64,000 nt of DNA from Adiantum capillus-veneris (taxonomy: Eukaryota > Streptophyta > Polypodiopsida > Polypodiales > Pteridaceae), in contig CM043962.1 of NCBI GenBank assembly GCA_014529385.2, positions 49,010,098 to 49,074,097 on the forward strand, in the 5' to 3' direction. Both the position numbers and the translations under genes were made by a program. The notes beneath the pieces were generated by a model, which worked only from the letters and a program-made list of their open reading frames with translations, did no database searches and was not told the origin of the DNA. This document shows, piece after piece, positions 11,311 through 20,694 of the stretch (its first letter is position 1; each line of letters opens with the position of its first letter).

Positions 11311-11655
11311 CCAAATCGGAACTCTTGATATTCCGGTGTAGTAAAATTAGCCATCACACCCAGACCGTACTGATCTTCCACGGGTGTCTTGATGCACTAA
11401 AAAATTACATACCCACGCAATCTCATCCAATTAGGAATATTCAGTAATTGGCACATCACAATGCAACACAAATGCTTACATATGCATGTTACAAGACACA
11501 ACAAACAGCGCCGCTGAGCACTCCCCCGAGACAAACGGTCTGCGGTATGAAGCTACTCAACGACTACCTCGTCACTCACCCCGCAAATAACCTAAAAAAG
11601 GTCCGGGCCATGAGCTCAGAGGACTATACTGCCCTAGGCTCTTGCAAGTAGTTGC

Positions 11656-11808
11656 AGTGAGTTGGTGTCAATCCGTCATGACATTGGCATCAATTCATTT
11701 GACAACCACGCAAAAGCAAATATTTGCTTGACGTATACCCATGTGGCACGTGCCAGTCCTTGCATCAACAATGTCGTCCACCATGCACGCGCATTTCCTT
11801 TCAAAAAG
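11656..11808 (-). pseudogene. Element A gag capsid fragment left of nested element B
   Basis: The minus-strand reading ATFLKGNARAWWTTLL, then LARATWVYVKQIFAFAWLSN, is the conserved Ty3 gag motif. It directly continues the gag reading that ends VRKAAT at 18218 once element B and one GTGGC copy are removed. A stop follows shortly after. It is bounded on the left by element C. Confidence 0.85.
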
Positions 11809-11813
11809 GTGGC

Positions 11814-12434
11814 TGTAATAGACTTGGACACTCCAAGTCAAGAATCAATCGCGATAGCACCAAATAACCACTTCAAAACAATTCACAGATCACAATAGAT
11901 TTGCACTCGCCCGACGGAGTTTCGTGCCTAGAGATATTGGCCCCAAAGACTGGCGCCCCTTTCGGTATTTCTTTATGTATTAAATCAATGTCAAGTACAA
12001 AGAGCAGTTAGGGTTTCACTCTCAGACTCTGCGTCCAGATGCTCTGAGAAATGAGGCCCTCACTGCGTATATAAAGATTACAAGGGATGCCCAAAAGCAG
12101 AGCCCCAAAAGCTTTCAGTTCAAAAGCAATTTCTCTCTCTCTCTCAATGAGAGAGAAACAATAAAGCAAATTCTCTCTCTCAAATTCCCTTGCGCAGCCA
12201 AAAAAACAGCCAATTTGCGTCGCTAGCTGCTTTTTCTACCTCCATGATTTCCGAAAGTATCCGTACATTGCTGCCACGTGGCATGGCCACCTGCTTTTAG
12301 GGTTTCCAGCCATTTTAGGGTTTCAGCCAGCACTTAGGGTTACGGTTTCCAAAAATTAGGGTTTCTGGCAAAATTAGGGTTTCTGGCAAAATTAGGGTTT
12401 CTACTCTCCGTAGCCACGTCATCACTTTGTGACA
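11814..12434 (-). repeat. Element B 3' LTR
   Basis: 621 bp. It carries about six telobox-type motifs (TTAGGGTTT on plus, AAACCCTAA on the sense strand) between 12293 and 12400, a CT/GAGAG tract near 12130, and the shared block GGCGCCCCTTTCGGTATTTC near 11955. A TATATAAAG lies near 12068. Confidence 0.92.
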
Positions 12435-13039
12435 TACCCCCCTCTTGAAAGCATTGTAATCGACTGCGATTACGCCTGCAAAACCGACAAAATCCATAAA
12501 CCGTCTCAGCAGACACTGACTGTTAGTACCTACGTACTAGGAACACACATCTAGCACATGTACCAAATCGATAGTCACATCACAGGATATCACAGGACAT
12601 CACAGGACATTCAACATTCATTCAGGTCTTAGACCATGATTTATCGGCAATGTAGCTAGCAATCGCATCTAGGTCCAATCAGGACCTCATCGATGTCCGA
12701 TTGACTAACCCCTATTGCAACCATGTCTATTCGAGATCAATCAGACCAAAAATGCTGCAGTCATTTCGTCTATCAGTTCCTGCACTCAAAAGAAGTCAAG
12801 AACAAATCAGTATCATTATCAGGAATTCCATTTCATTAAAGTCATTCATCAGAATACTGTCAGCTTTCAGTATCCCTGAAGCTCAAAGAGACACCAGTGA
12901 CTCTAGTATCTAAATCAAGGCATCTGTTGACAAAGGAGCGGAGTGACTCCCCTCTTGTGCATCTCACTGACCAGATCTCCGGCCAAGCTGAATTGTGGGT
13001 TCCGTTTGGAATAGACTATGCTAAACCAAAAGCATCGAG

Positions 13040-13165
13040 GTAAAGTTCAAATCTGAAGAGTATTTGCTAGGTCCTCCTCCTCCATCCACTTCGCATCCAA
13101 TGCAGGATAGTTCTTGAACTTAACCAAGAACCGCCTTCGGACTTTACCTTTCTTCGTATCCTTAT
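13040..13165 (-). pseudogene. Element B chromodomain-like tail
   Basis: Reads RRRFLVKFKNYPALDAKWMEEED then ANTLQI, the second half of an integrase-linked chromodomain. It is separated from the upstream integrase C-terminus by a frameshift near 13165. Confidence 0.75.
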
Positions 13166-13737
13166 TACCAAAATCTGTTCAGGAAAAAGGGTCTCTCGTT
13201 TTCTTCCACTTCGGGTTGCTCATCAGGCTCTCCATCATCAAGCACATCACCCTTAAAAGGTTTCAAGAGACTCACATGGAATGCATTGTGAATCCTCAAA
13301 GTATCTGGCAGTTTCAATCGGAAGGAGACATCATTTATCTTTTCAGTGATCTGGAAAGGTCCGTAGTATCGCATACTAAGCTTTGGAAAAAGCCTCTCCT
13401 TTCCCTTTTTCTTTCTTAGACATGCCTTCTCAAAACGTAAGAGCACCCAATCATCCTCCTTCAATTTCAAGTCGTGACGATGGCGGTCCGCTGCCTTTTT
13501 CTAACATTCTTGAGACTTCTGCAAAGTCTCGCAAACCTTGGCAAAAGCCGTATCCAAATCTCGCGTATATTCATCCGCTTCAAAGATCTTATCTTTCGTG
13601 CTTAGGAAGGGTGGAACCTTCGTAGCACCTTCAACAATCCACATCCTTTTTGAGTCTCGCCCCAAAAGAAGTATCTCTCTACCCCCTTCATGGTGGTAGC
13701 AATGCCGCGGTGACCCGTAAAAGGTGGACAGTGGCAT
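13166..13737 (-). pseudogene. Element B integrase C-terminal region
   Basis: Contains VEGATKVPPFLSTKDKIFEADE, then [27 protein letters not shown] and [13 protein letters not shown], the GPY/F-containing C-terminal domain of Ty3 integrases. A stop separates KSQEC from the next part. The catalytic core normally upstream is missing; the reading abuts the zinc-finger segment directly. Confidence 0.85.
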
Positions 13738-14220
13738 TCAATCATAACCTTTTCCCTCAACGGCTGTGTAACGCACAACATGGTTTTTCTCATCAAGTAG
13801 CCTTCCCGACTGGAGCATCCTGCTACTGTCTCCCCATCCCGTATTCGTGTGAAAATATCTGCAAAATTTGTATCTGTGGCATACTGATCGACCATATCCT
13901 CGAAGTTCCTATGTTGTATCGCGGAAATAGCCAGAACCAACGGCTTCCGAGACAAAGCATCTACCACTATATTCTTCTGTCCCTGCACATGGACAATCTG
14001 GAAGTGAAACTGTGACAAGATGTTCGCCCACCGCATCTGCTTTTCCGAAAGCTGCTTCTGTGACAAGAAGTAGCGCAAACTCTGATCGTCTGTAAAGACG
14101 GTAAAATCCGCTCCGAGTAGGTAGCCGCCACTGAGTAAGAGCATGGATAACTACCAAAAGCTCTTTTTCATAATCTGTGTTGTTATCTTCGGCCTAGAGA
14201 ACGATCGGCTCTCGTAAGCA
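13650..14220 (-). pseudogene. Element B RNase H end and integrase zinc-binding domain
   Basis: Reads LLGADFTVFTDDQSLRYF, QKQLSEKQMRWANILSQFHF and VVDALSRK (RNase H end). It then has a zinc-binding half with HCPPFTGHRGIATTMKGVER and YFFWG. Right after YFFWG it jumps to the C-terminal integrase sequence. About 200 residues holding the D,D,E triad are therefore absent. Confidence 0.82.
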
Positions 14221-14408
14221 ATGACATGGCCTTCTTGCATCAAGATCGCACCCAAACTACGACCACAAGCATCACAATATACTTCGAATGACTTCTGCAA
14301 ATCCGGCAAAGTCAATGACATGGCCTTCTTGAATCAAGATCGCACCCAGACTATGACCACAAGCATCACAATATACTTCGAATGACTTCTGCAAGTCCGG
14401 CAAAGTCA
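14221..14408. repeat. 94-bp tandem duplication within element B RNase H
   Basis: Unit one is 14221-14314 and unit two 14315-14408, each beginning ATGACATGGCCTTCTTG and ending GGCAAAGTCA. They differ at a few sites. Since 94 is not a multiple of three, the duplication shifts the frame of the RNase H reading. Confidence 0.93.
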
Positions 14409-15196
14409 AAACTGGTCCCGTAGTCAATTTCTCTTTCAATGTCTGATCCCCACGAGAAAGGGACTCCTTTCTGTGTCAAGATATGCAAAGAGGTAGCAAC
14501 CTCTGCAAACTTTCGTATGAACCGCCTGTAGTATAAACACAGTCCCAAAAAGCTTCTAACTTCATGGACATTCTTCAAATCGGGCCAATCACGGATAGTC
14601 TCTATCTTGGTCGGGTCCATTTGCACTCCTGCTGCTGAGATAATGTGTCCCAAAAAGTGTATCTCTGGTAGGAAAAATTCACTTTTCTTTGCATTAATCA
14701 CTAACTTGTGATCTCGTAATGCCTGAAAGACCTGAAGCAGATGATCTCTGTGTTTTGCCTCAGTCTTGGAGAAAACAATGATGTCATCAAAGAAAGTGCC
14801 AACAAATAGCCTGTACTCTCGAAAAATCTTGTCCATCATCCGGTTAAATGTCGCAGGAGCATTGGTTAAGCCAAAAGGCATCACCAAAAACTCAAATAAC
14901 CCAAAAGTCGTCCGAAAGGCTGTCTTATAGACGTCTCCCGGCGCGATTCGGATCTGACGGTAGCCACTCTTCAGATCAATCTTGCTAAAGCACGAGGATC
15001 CCTGTAACCTGTCGAGTATATCATCGATCCTAGGAATCGGAAATCTGTTCTTGATGGTGATTTTGTTGAGAGCTCTATAATCGATGCACATCCTCCAAGA
15101 TCCGTCTTTCTTCAAAACCAACAACACTGGAGAACAATACGGTGAAGTACTAGGCTGGACAAGACCCTTTTCCAAGAGGTCTTTCACTTGGTTCAT
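14366..15196 (-). pseudogene. Element B reverse transcriptase
   Basis: An open reading of 276 codons with [86 protein letters not shown] and FLGHIISAAGVQ. The full palm is intact with FFDD at the active site. It is in the same frame as the gag-protease reading upstream, separated only by a TAG at about 15209. It ends at the 94-bp duplication. Confidence 0.93.
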
Positions 15197-15208
15197 AATC
15201 TCTTCATT

Positions 15209-16680
15209 CTATGCTTGGCTCACACGGTAAGGTGGCCGGTTCAGTGGTGTGCTTCCAAGTATCAAATCAATAATATGATCTTCAGAACGAGCAAGTGATA
15301 ACTCTCCTGGTAGGCCTTCCGAGAAGCAATCGGCGTGAGAGTGGAGAAAATCTTGGCGTTCTTTATCAAGTTTAGACATATTTGTCCTATTTTTATCACT
15401 CAACTCTTTCAAAAAGATCGAGTAAACAAACAGACTCGATTTCATTAATTTTGAAATGGCCGAAGCCGATACAATAGGGACAGACTCGCCCTTCAGTTTA
15501 ATATCAAGTACAATTGTTCTGCCCTTTTTTGTAGTCAAAGTCGCTTTTCTCGCCCGATAATCGACCACGGCGTTGTTCTTGTGGTACCAAGGAATCCCTA
15601 AGAGAACATCACAACCCTCCAAAGACATTATGAAGAAGTCCTCATGCCCCAAATACCCCTGACAATGCAACCGAAGTTTGCCAATGACAGGTGTACTGGC
15701 TATGTCCCTGCCGGGTGCCGCTAGAATTGCCTCCGCAAGTGGTCCCATCCGATCGGGAGTGATCTCGAGCCGCGCCGCCAATTCCAGTGAAATGAAGTTG
15801 GCCTTGGCTCCTCCATCAAAGAAAATCAGGGCCTCTTGATCTTTTACTTTGCCGCAAGCTCGGCAAAGTTCTGTACTCTCATCCATGGTGTCGGGATCGG
15901 TACCCACACAATCTGGAACCAATCCTGTTTTCATCTTGCCTTTTCGTCCACGTTCCTCACCTGCTCTCGAACTCTCAAGCCTGTCGTCGTCCTTATCATT
16001 CTGTTCTTTCTGTGCCTTTTTAGGGCACTTCGCGGAGATGTGTCCATGTTCCCTGCATCCAAAGCACTTCCCCTCCTTGATAAATCGAGCTCGCTCCTGA
16101 GGAGTAAGCTTGGGTCGTGCATCCTTTTTCTCTGGGTTGCTCTTTTTCTTTCTACTTTCATTCCCAGAAGTCTGTTCGGCTCGTTGTGTCATGACCTCAT
16201 CTGTGGGGTAGGTCAGACTGCCAAAGTGAATGGCAAAGCCCCGGTCCGCATGACTCATCAACTCCTGAATAGAAGCTGACTTCTGCTCCAAGCAGTGATC
16301 TCGGATCTTTGTAGGTAGACCCAAGGTGAACCGCTCAATCTGTTCTCTGAACGAGATTTTCTTGAATGAAGAGGCGGGTAGAAAAGAGCTCCAGAATCTT
16401 TCACAGTAAGCATTGATTGTATCTTTCTTGGTCATCTGAAGATGGTTCCAAGCAGCTCGTATATCTCGTTCATATTCTTGCGTCAACCAAGAAGAAATAA
16501 AAAGCTTCTTAAATTTCAGCCATTTAACTAGCGCAGTCTTGTTTAAAAGAAGCGTGGACCACCAAGTACGAGCATTCCCCTTAAAGTAAGAGGCAGCTCT
16601 CCGAATCTTGGAGTGCTCTGAGTAGCGTCCTCCCGCAAAAGCAATGTCAAACTGCTGTATAAAAGACAGCCTTCAGAGCA
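15209..16680 (-). pseudogene. Element B gag capsid, CCHC knuckle and protease
   Basis: Starts in the capsid with NARTWWSTLL and LTQEYERDIRAAWNHL. It runs through a CCHC knuckle CFGCREHGHISAKCP (about 16023-16067), then FFDGGAKANFISLELA (protease loop, DGG for DSG/DTG) and FIMSLEGCDVLLGIPW. It ends at PPYRVSQA followed by TAG, in the same frame as RT. Gag and pol therefore form one long reading interrupted by this nonsense codon. Confidence 0.88.
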
Positions 16681-16772
16681 TCTGAGTATCCTGAAAAAGT
16701 ATCAAACTTGATCGAGTGGCCACCTTCCTTAAACTCTCGGACTTTCTTGCTTTCATCTTCGAAAAAGTCATA

Positions 16773-17297
16773 CTAGTTGGCTTTGTGAAAATTCTTCGTG
16801 TTCGCATAAAAGTTTCCGTCTTCGGAATCTGAGCTGTCCGTAGACGAGTCCTCAGTAGAACTATCAGTCTCTGGGCGAGATTTAGCCTTCTTTGCCTTTT
16901 TTTTCTTGCCCTTTCCGAAGCTTTGTTTCTTGCTTCGCTTTTTACCTTTTCTGTCTTCTTTGCTCGAATCTGAAGAGCTAGAAGAATTGTCAGAAGAAGA
17001 AGAAGAACTGGGTACTCCTTCAAATCGAACACGCTTCTTCTGTTTCTTTGCCTTGTCAAATGTCAACTGACAACCCAAATATCCCGGGAAGTCAGTGCTT
17101 TTCTTCTGCTTTTTGCCGTGCTTTTTGGCTTTCTTTTGCGCGTCAAAAAGCTGAGCAATCCGTGCATCAACCACCTCTTGTAATTCCTTCTCTGAATACT
17201 GTTTGTGATCAGAAGGTTTCTTGAGAGCGGGTTTCAGGGGTGGTGTAGTGGTTTTCTGCCACTGCGCATGCACTTCCTGAAAAGAAGTCTCGCTCAT
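16773..17297 (-). pseudogene. Element B gag N-terminal region, second ORF
   Basis: A 174-codon reading. It begins MSETSFQEVHAQWQK, has STDFPGYLGCQLTFDKAKKQ, then a Ser-rich acidic tract and Lys/Arg-rich blocks. The same block order (FPGYLGC, basic, Ser tract, basic) is found in the gag at 63721-64000. The start ATG overlaps the stop of the upstream ORF as ATGA. The Ser/Lys-rich region is probably disordered and nucleic-acid binding. Confidence 0.7.
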
Positions 17298-17488
17298 GCC
17301 AATTTTGGATCCTTCGCAAAACTGAGCATCATCTTTGTTGCATCACTAATCAATTGACGACGCTTCATCTCTCTTTGCTCCGCCTGAGTAGGCCGAGGCG
17401 GGCCATACTCTCTGCCGGAATCTTCGTTGTGATCCCTGTCCGCATCTCCAGATGTAGAGGGAGTCAACTGATCCTTGCGTGAAGCCAT
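17294..17488 (-). CDS. Element B gag N-terminal ORF, 64 codons
   Basis: A short ORF, MASRKDQLTPSTSGDADRD... ending MMLSFAKDPKLA, the first ORF after the PBS and leader. The end resembles KMIKFSRDPRFA in element G and NPRFMEFL in element A's gag N-terminus. Its TGA overlaps the next ATG (ATGA). It may be the true gag start, with the break either a frameshift mutation or a stop-start arrangement. Confidence 0.6.
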   Translation of the reverse strand: MASRKDQLTPSTSGDADRDHNEDSGREYGPPRPTQAEQREMKRRQLISDATKMMLSFAKDPKLA

Positions 17489-17545
17489 AGGTGCCCCGGA
17501 AAAAAAAAAAATTGGGGATCAGATTCCCGTAGAAGAGAAATTGGC

Positions 17546-17560
17546 CGTGCTCGGATACCA
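17546..17560 (-). promoter_or_regulatory. Element B primer-binding site
   Basis: The plus-strand GCTCGGATACCAC complements TGGTATCCGAGC, one substitution from the plant initiator-tRNA-Met PBS TGGTATCAGAGC, one base from the LTR start at 17562. Confidence 0.85.
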
Positions 17561-17561
17561 C

Positions 17562-18212
17562 TGTAACAGACTTGGAACTCCAAGTCAAGAATCAATCGCG
17601 ACAGCACCAAATAACCACTTCAAAACAATTCACAAATCACAATAGATTTGCACTGGCCAGGTAGTGATATTGGCCCCAAAGACTGGCGCCCCTTTCGGTA
17701 TTTCTTTATGTATTAAATCAATGTCAAAGTACAAAGAGCGGTTAGGGTTTCACTCTCAGACTCTGCTTCCAGATGCTCTGAGAAGTGAGGCCCTCACCAC
17801 GTATTTAAAGATTACAAGGGATGCCCAAAAGCAGAGCCCCAAAAGCTTTCAGTTCAAAAGCAGTTTCTCTCTCTCTCTCTCAATGAGAGCAAAAAAAATA
17901 AAGCGAATTCTCTCTCTCTCAAATTCCCTTGCGTAGCCAAAAAAACAGCCAATTTGCATCACTAGCTGCTTTTTCCACCTCCATGATTTTCGGAAATATC
18001 CGCACACTGCTGCCACGTGGCATGGCCGCCTGCTTTTAGGGTTTCCAGCCATTTTAGGGTTTCAGCCAGCAGTTAGGTTTAGGGTTTCTAGAAATTAGGG
18101 TTTGTAAAATTAGGGTTTGCAAAATTAGGAAAATTAGGGTTTGAAGACTTTTAGGGTTTCTGGCAGAAATTAGGGTTTCTGCTGTCGCTAGCCATGTCAT
18201 CACTTTGTGACA
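17562..18212 (-). repeat. Element B 5' LTR
   Basis: 651 bp, starting TGTAACAGACTTGGAACTCC and ending TTTGTGACA. It has about eight telobox-type motifs (TTAGGGTTT) between 18035 and 18180, more than the left copy, with altered spacers. It is followed by the target duplication GTGGC. Confidence 0.93.
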
Positions 18213-18832
18213 GTGGCAGCTTTCCTGACCTTGGAGGCCTCTGTAAAATTCCCCCCTGCATAAGTTGTGTCAAACTGCTGGAGGAAAATAAGAGCCTTCA
18301 TCTTGTCCTCGAAACCACTGAAGGTATCAAACTTCACAACTGCACCACCTTCCTTGTATGGTTTTGGCTTTTCCAGTGCTCCCAAATTATCATAGGGAAT
18401 TGTCTGCAACGTAGGCATTGTAGTAGGGATCATCAGCGCCCCTTGGCCATTGACATTCTGAGTCACTAGTGTCATATTTTGTTGCTGGTCGAGAAAACCA
18501 GCCATGCCAAAATTTCCTTGTGGCACCCCAAACTTACCTTGATTGCATTGAAACCTTTGCTGCATGCTAATATTTTCATACATGGGGTTTGGCATCATGC
18601 CTTGCATAACCCCAAACAATGTTCCTGGCATATATTGTTGGTTTCCAGGCGCATAACCAGCCATGCTCTGAAACACTGATCCATCCCTGCAATACCAAGT
18701 ATGTACCATGGGTGGTGGAAAAACTTGTTGCATAGCCTGAAAACTCTTTCCCTGTCCATTTAATGCAGCATGCAAACTCTGAAAAGTGGCTAGTTGGACT
18801 AATAAAACTTGTGGAATAGGCGTCCTAACCAC
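18213..18832 (-). pseudogene. Element A gag, middle part
   Basis: A 210-codon reading rich in Gln, Met and Asn (MAGYAPGNQQYMPGTLFGVM). It ends in the capsid start YKEGGAVVKFDTFSGFEDK, ALIFLQQFDTTYAGGNFTEA and VRKAAT, where element B is inserted. The LQQFD...F.EASKVRKAA motif is conserved in the gags of elements B and D. Confidence 0.82.
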
Positions 18833-18973
18833 TTGTTCGTGGATTGAAGGAACTTGTATTCCAGCCCCAAGTGACTCCGCAACATGTGAGTGCTCCCTGC
18901 CCTGCTCGGACGCACAAGGGATCTAGGCTTGAGCCTCAACAAGCTCTATTGCATGAAACGGTTACCTTGTTTG

Positions 18974-19177
18974 CTATGACACTCGTGGCGCTTGCAAAAA
19001 TTCCATAAACCTAGGATTCTGCACCAATTGAGAAAACACATTCACAGCAGCAACCAACTGTGTCTTGAACGCATCCGAGTCTAGTTGCCTAGTCATAAAC
19101 CCTTGACCTTGTGGAGCATTCAAATCAACAAAAGGTACAAACAGAGGTGGCCGAGAACTCTCACCACGCTCGAACAC
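18974..19177 (-). pseudogene. Element A gag N-terminus
   Basis: 67 codons beginning MFERGESSRPPLFVPFVDLN and ending NPRFMEFLQAPRVS before TAG. The NPRFMEFL segment corresponds to DPRFAKHL in element G and GNPTLQAEV in element D. It lies 165 bp inside the PBS, as expected for the gag start. Confidence 0.7.
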
Positions 19178-19324
19178 TGGAGAACAACCTGTCTGTCCTA
19201 TGAAGAGGAACCCTCTTCCCTGGCGTCATTTCTCATGTCAACCATAGTGTAATTCCGAATTCCTATGCTCATTGTCTTCGCCACAAACCAACCAAGGCTC
19301 ACTCTTTAAGGAAAAAGTGATTTT

Positions 19325-19342
19325 GTCCCGGCGACGGAACCA
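19325..19342 (-). promoter_or_regulatory. Element A primer-binding site
   Basis: The sense strand reads TGGTTCCGTCGCCGGGAC immediately after the LTR end (TTTCA). TGG pairs with the tRNA CCA end. It is not initiator Met; the matching tRNA was not identified by eye. Confidence 0.65.
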
Positions 19343-20694
19343 TGAAACCGCCCGTAGGGCGGCAGACTTTAGCTTTCACCCGAATCTTTACTCGATAACT
19401 TTACCTGAACTTTACGACACAAAGAAACTTCGCAAATAAACCTGCAATTGGAATTAACACTTCAAACAAACCACGGCTTGGGAGCTAGAGTATTACCAAG
19501 CAGACAGTGACACCCAGTAGGCCCCAAAGATTGGTGCCCCTTTCGGTATTTCTTTATTCTTATTGCAAATTAACGATCCGAACACTTTCACCTAACTCTC
19601 ACCAAGCTTTGCAAACCAGTCCATGGCTGTAATTGCAGGCTTTTGACCCAATTTCGCCAAAACAACGGCGCAAAATCCCCTAAAGATCAAAAGTACACGT
19701 CAAGGACACTTTCCCTTGCAATTTGGAAGCTTTCCAATGAGCTGCAAGTCAATTTCAGCCTGCTGTAATTCCCTGATTTGTCATTGTCAAGTGCCCAAAG
19801 CCCTGTTTAAGCATCCCAAGGCTTTCCTGAGGCTCCCTTAGAGATGTCCTATAGTTTAGGTGCGAAATCCTAAACCTGCAGAAAAACACAGCAGGCTGTA
19901 ATTTTCTGTTTTGGATCGTTTTGGGCGGAGAGAACATGCCTACGCATGTCTCAAGTGATCCCGCACGCAATGGGACAGTTCCCCTTTGAATCGGACGAAT
20001 TTTCACGCAAGAAAACTCTCCATTTTTGCAATCCTTCGCGATGGAACTATGCGTAACTATGGGGGATTAGCTATTAGCTGTTCAGAAGGCCTTTGCCTTG
20101 GCAAACGCGCATAAAACTACTAGAACTGTACATGGTCGATTGAGAAGCCCAACTAGAAGGGCATTACCATATGTGCAAAGGGGGGAGAGAGATGCACGAG
20201 AGCAAGTTGTCGCACTACATGAGACAAGGGAGAAGGCAAGCTTTCCATTAAAGCTGTGATCACCTCCACCCACTACTCTCACACACACTGTAGGCTCACT
20301 TAATGAAGCAAAATTCAGCCTCTACTCTCAAATTGGGCGCCCCCTCTTGGGATGAGTCTGGCAATTCTGCATGGAGCCGCCAAGTGTCCTTTCTGCCTCT
20401 TTTGAGTTAGTTTCCTAATACCCACCAACTTGGAAGTGTCGCGAGGGGCCTAAACGACTTTGAACTGAGCCTAGACACCCTTTTACTACTCGGATTTTAG
20501 TGCCGACTGGCTTGACCATGTCGTGGCGACTTGCCCTTCTCGACTGCGGGTGAAACTCTCGGTCGTCCGCCGTTTCACACTAGCCACACAATGTTCGGCC
20601 ATTTGTGACTTCAAAAAGAGGGTCCCAAAATTAAAGAAAAATCAAGGGAAAGAAACCAACAACTAAGGTTAGTGGTTGCCACAGCCTTGTGACA
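19343..20694 (-). repeat. Element A 5' LTR
   Basis: 1352 bp, TGAAACCGCC...TTGTGACA on plus. It contains the shared block GGTGCCCCTTTCGGTATTTC near 19530. The right two-thirds aligns with 5190-6071. It is flanked on the right by ATTGT, the likely target sequence, which cannot be checked on the truncated side. Confidence 0.82.

Larger units (their letters stand above)
10421..11655 (-). mobile_element. Element C: truncated Ty3-family element (3' LTR plus leader remnant)
   Basis: 10421-11042 is a complete-looking LTR (TGTCACAAGG ... TTTGTTACA on the plus strand). A minus-strand PPT (TCTCCCCTTCTTGAAAGA on plus) abuts it. This arrangement matches the end of element B. The following 600 bp resembles B's non-coding 3' region in type, then stops where A's gag resumes at about 11655. 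No second LTR, PBS or coding sequence is present, so it is a truncated insertion into A's gag. Confidence 0.75.
11814..18212 (-). mobile_element. Element B: complete minus-strand Ty3 LTR retrotransposon nested in A's gag
   Basis: It has LTRs 11814-12434 and 17562-18212 with TGTAA(T/C)AG...GTGACA ends, TSD GTGGC at 11809-11813 and 18213-18217, a minus-strand PPT after the left LTR (12435-12452) and a PBS before the right LTR (complement of TGGTATCCGAGC at about 17548-17559). Internal order is gag, protease, RT, RNase H, partial integrase, chromodomain. The LTRs are highly similar apart from a variable telobox array. The integrase core is deleted, so it depends on trans factors or was disabled after insertion. 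Confidence 0.93.
5190..20694 (-). mobile_element. Element A: old Ty3-type LTR retrotransposon, minus strand, multiply nested
   Basis: The LTRs lie at about 5190-6071 (3' LTR, outer end missing) and 19343-20694 (5' LTR). A minus-strand PPT (AAGAGGGGGG) abuts the left LTR. Coding order on the minus strand is gag, CCHC knuckle, protease, RT, RNase H, integrase and a chromodomain-like tail, as in plant Ty3 chromoviruses. It is interrupted by L (about 7040-7605), C (10421-11655) and B (11814-18212). Multiple stops, frameshifts and an integrase deletion show it is dead. The missing outer end of the left LTR means no TSD can be confirmed. Confidence 0.88.

Noticed and set aside
12293-12400. Interstitial telomere repeat
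   Set aside because: TTTAGGG words are spaced by unrelated bases and occur in both LTRs of element B, so they are LTR motifs, not a telomere tract.
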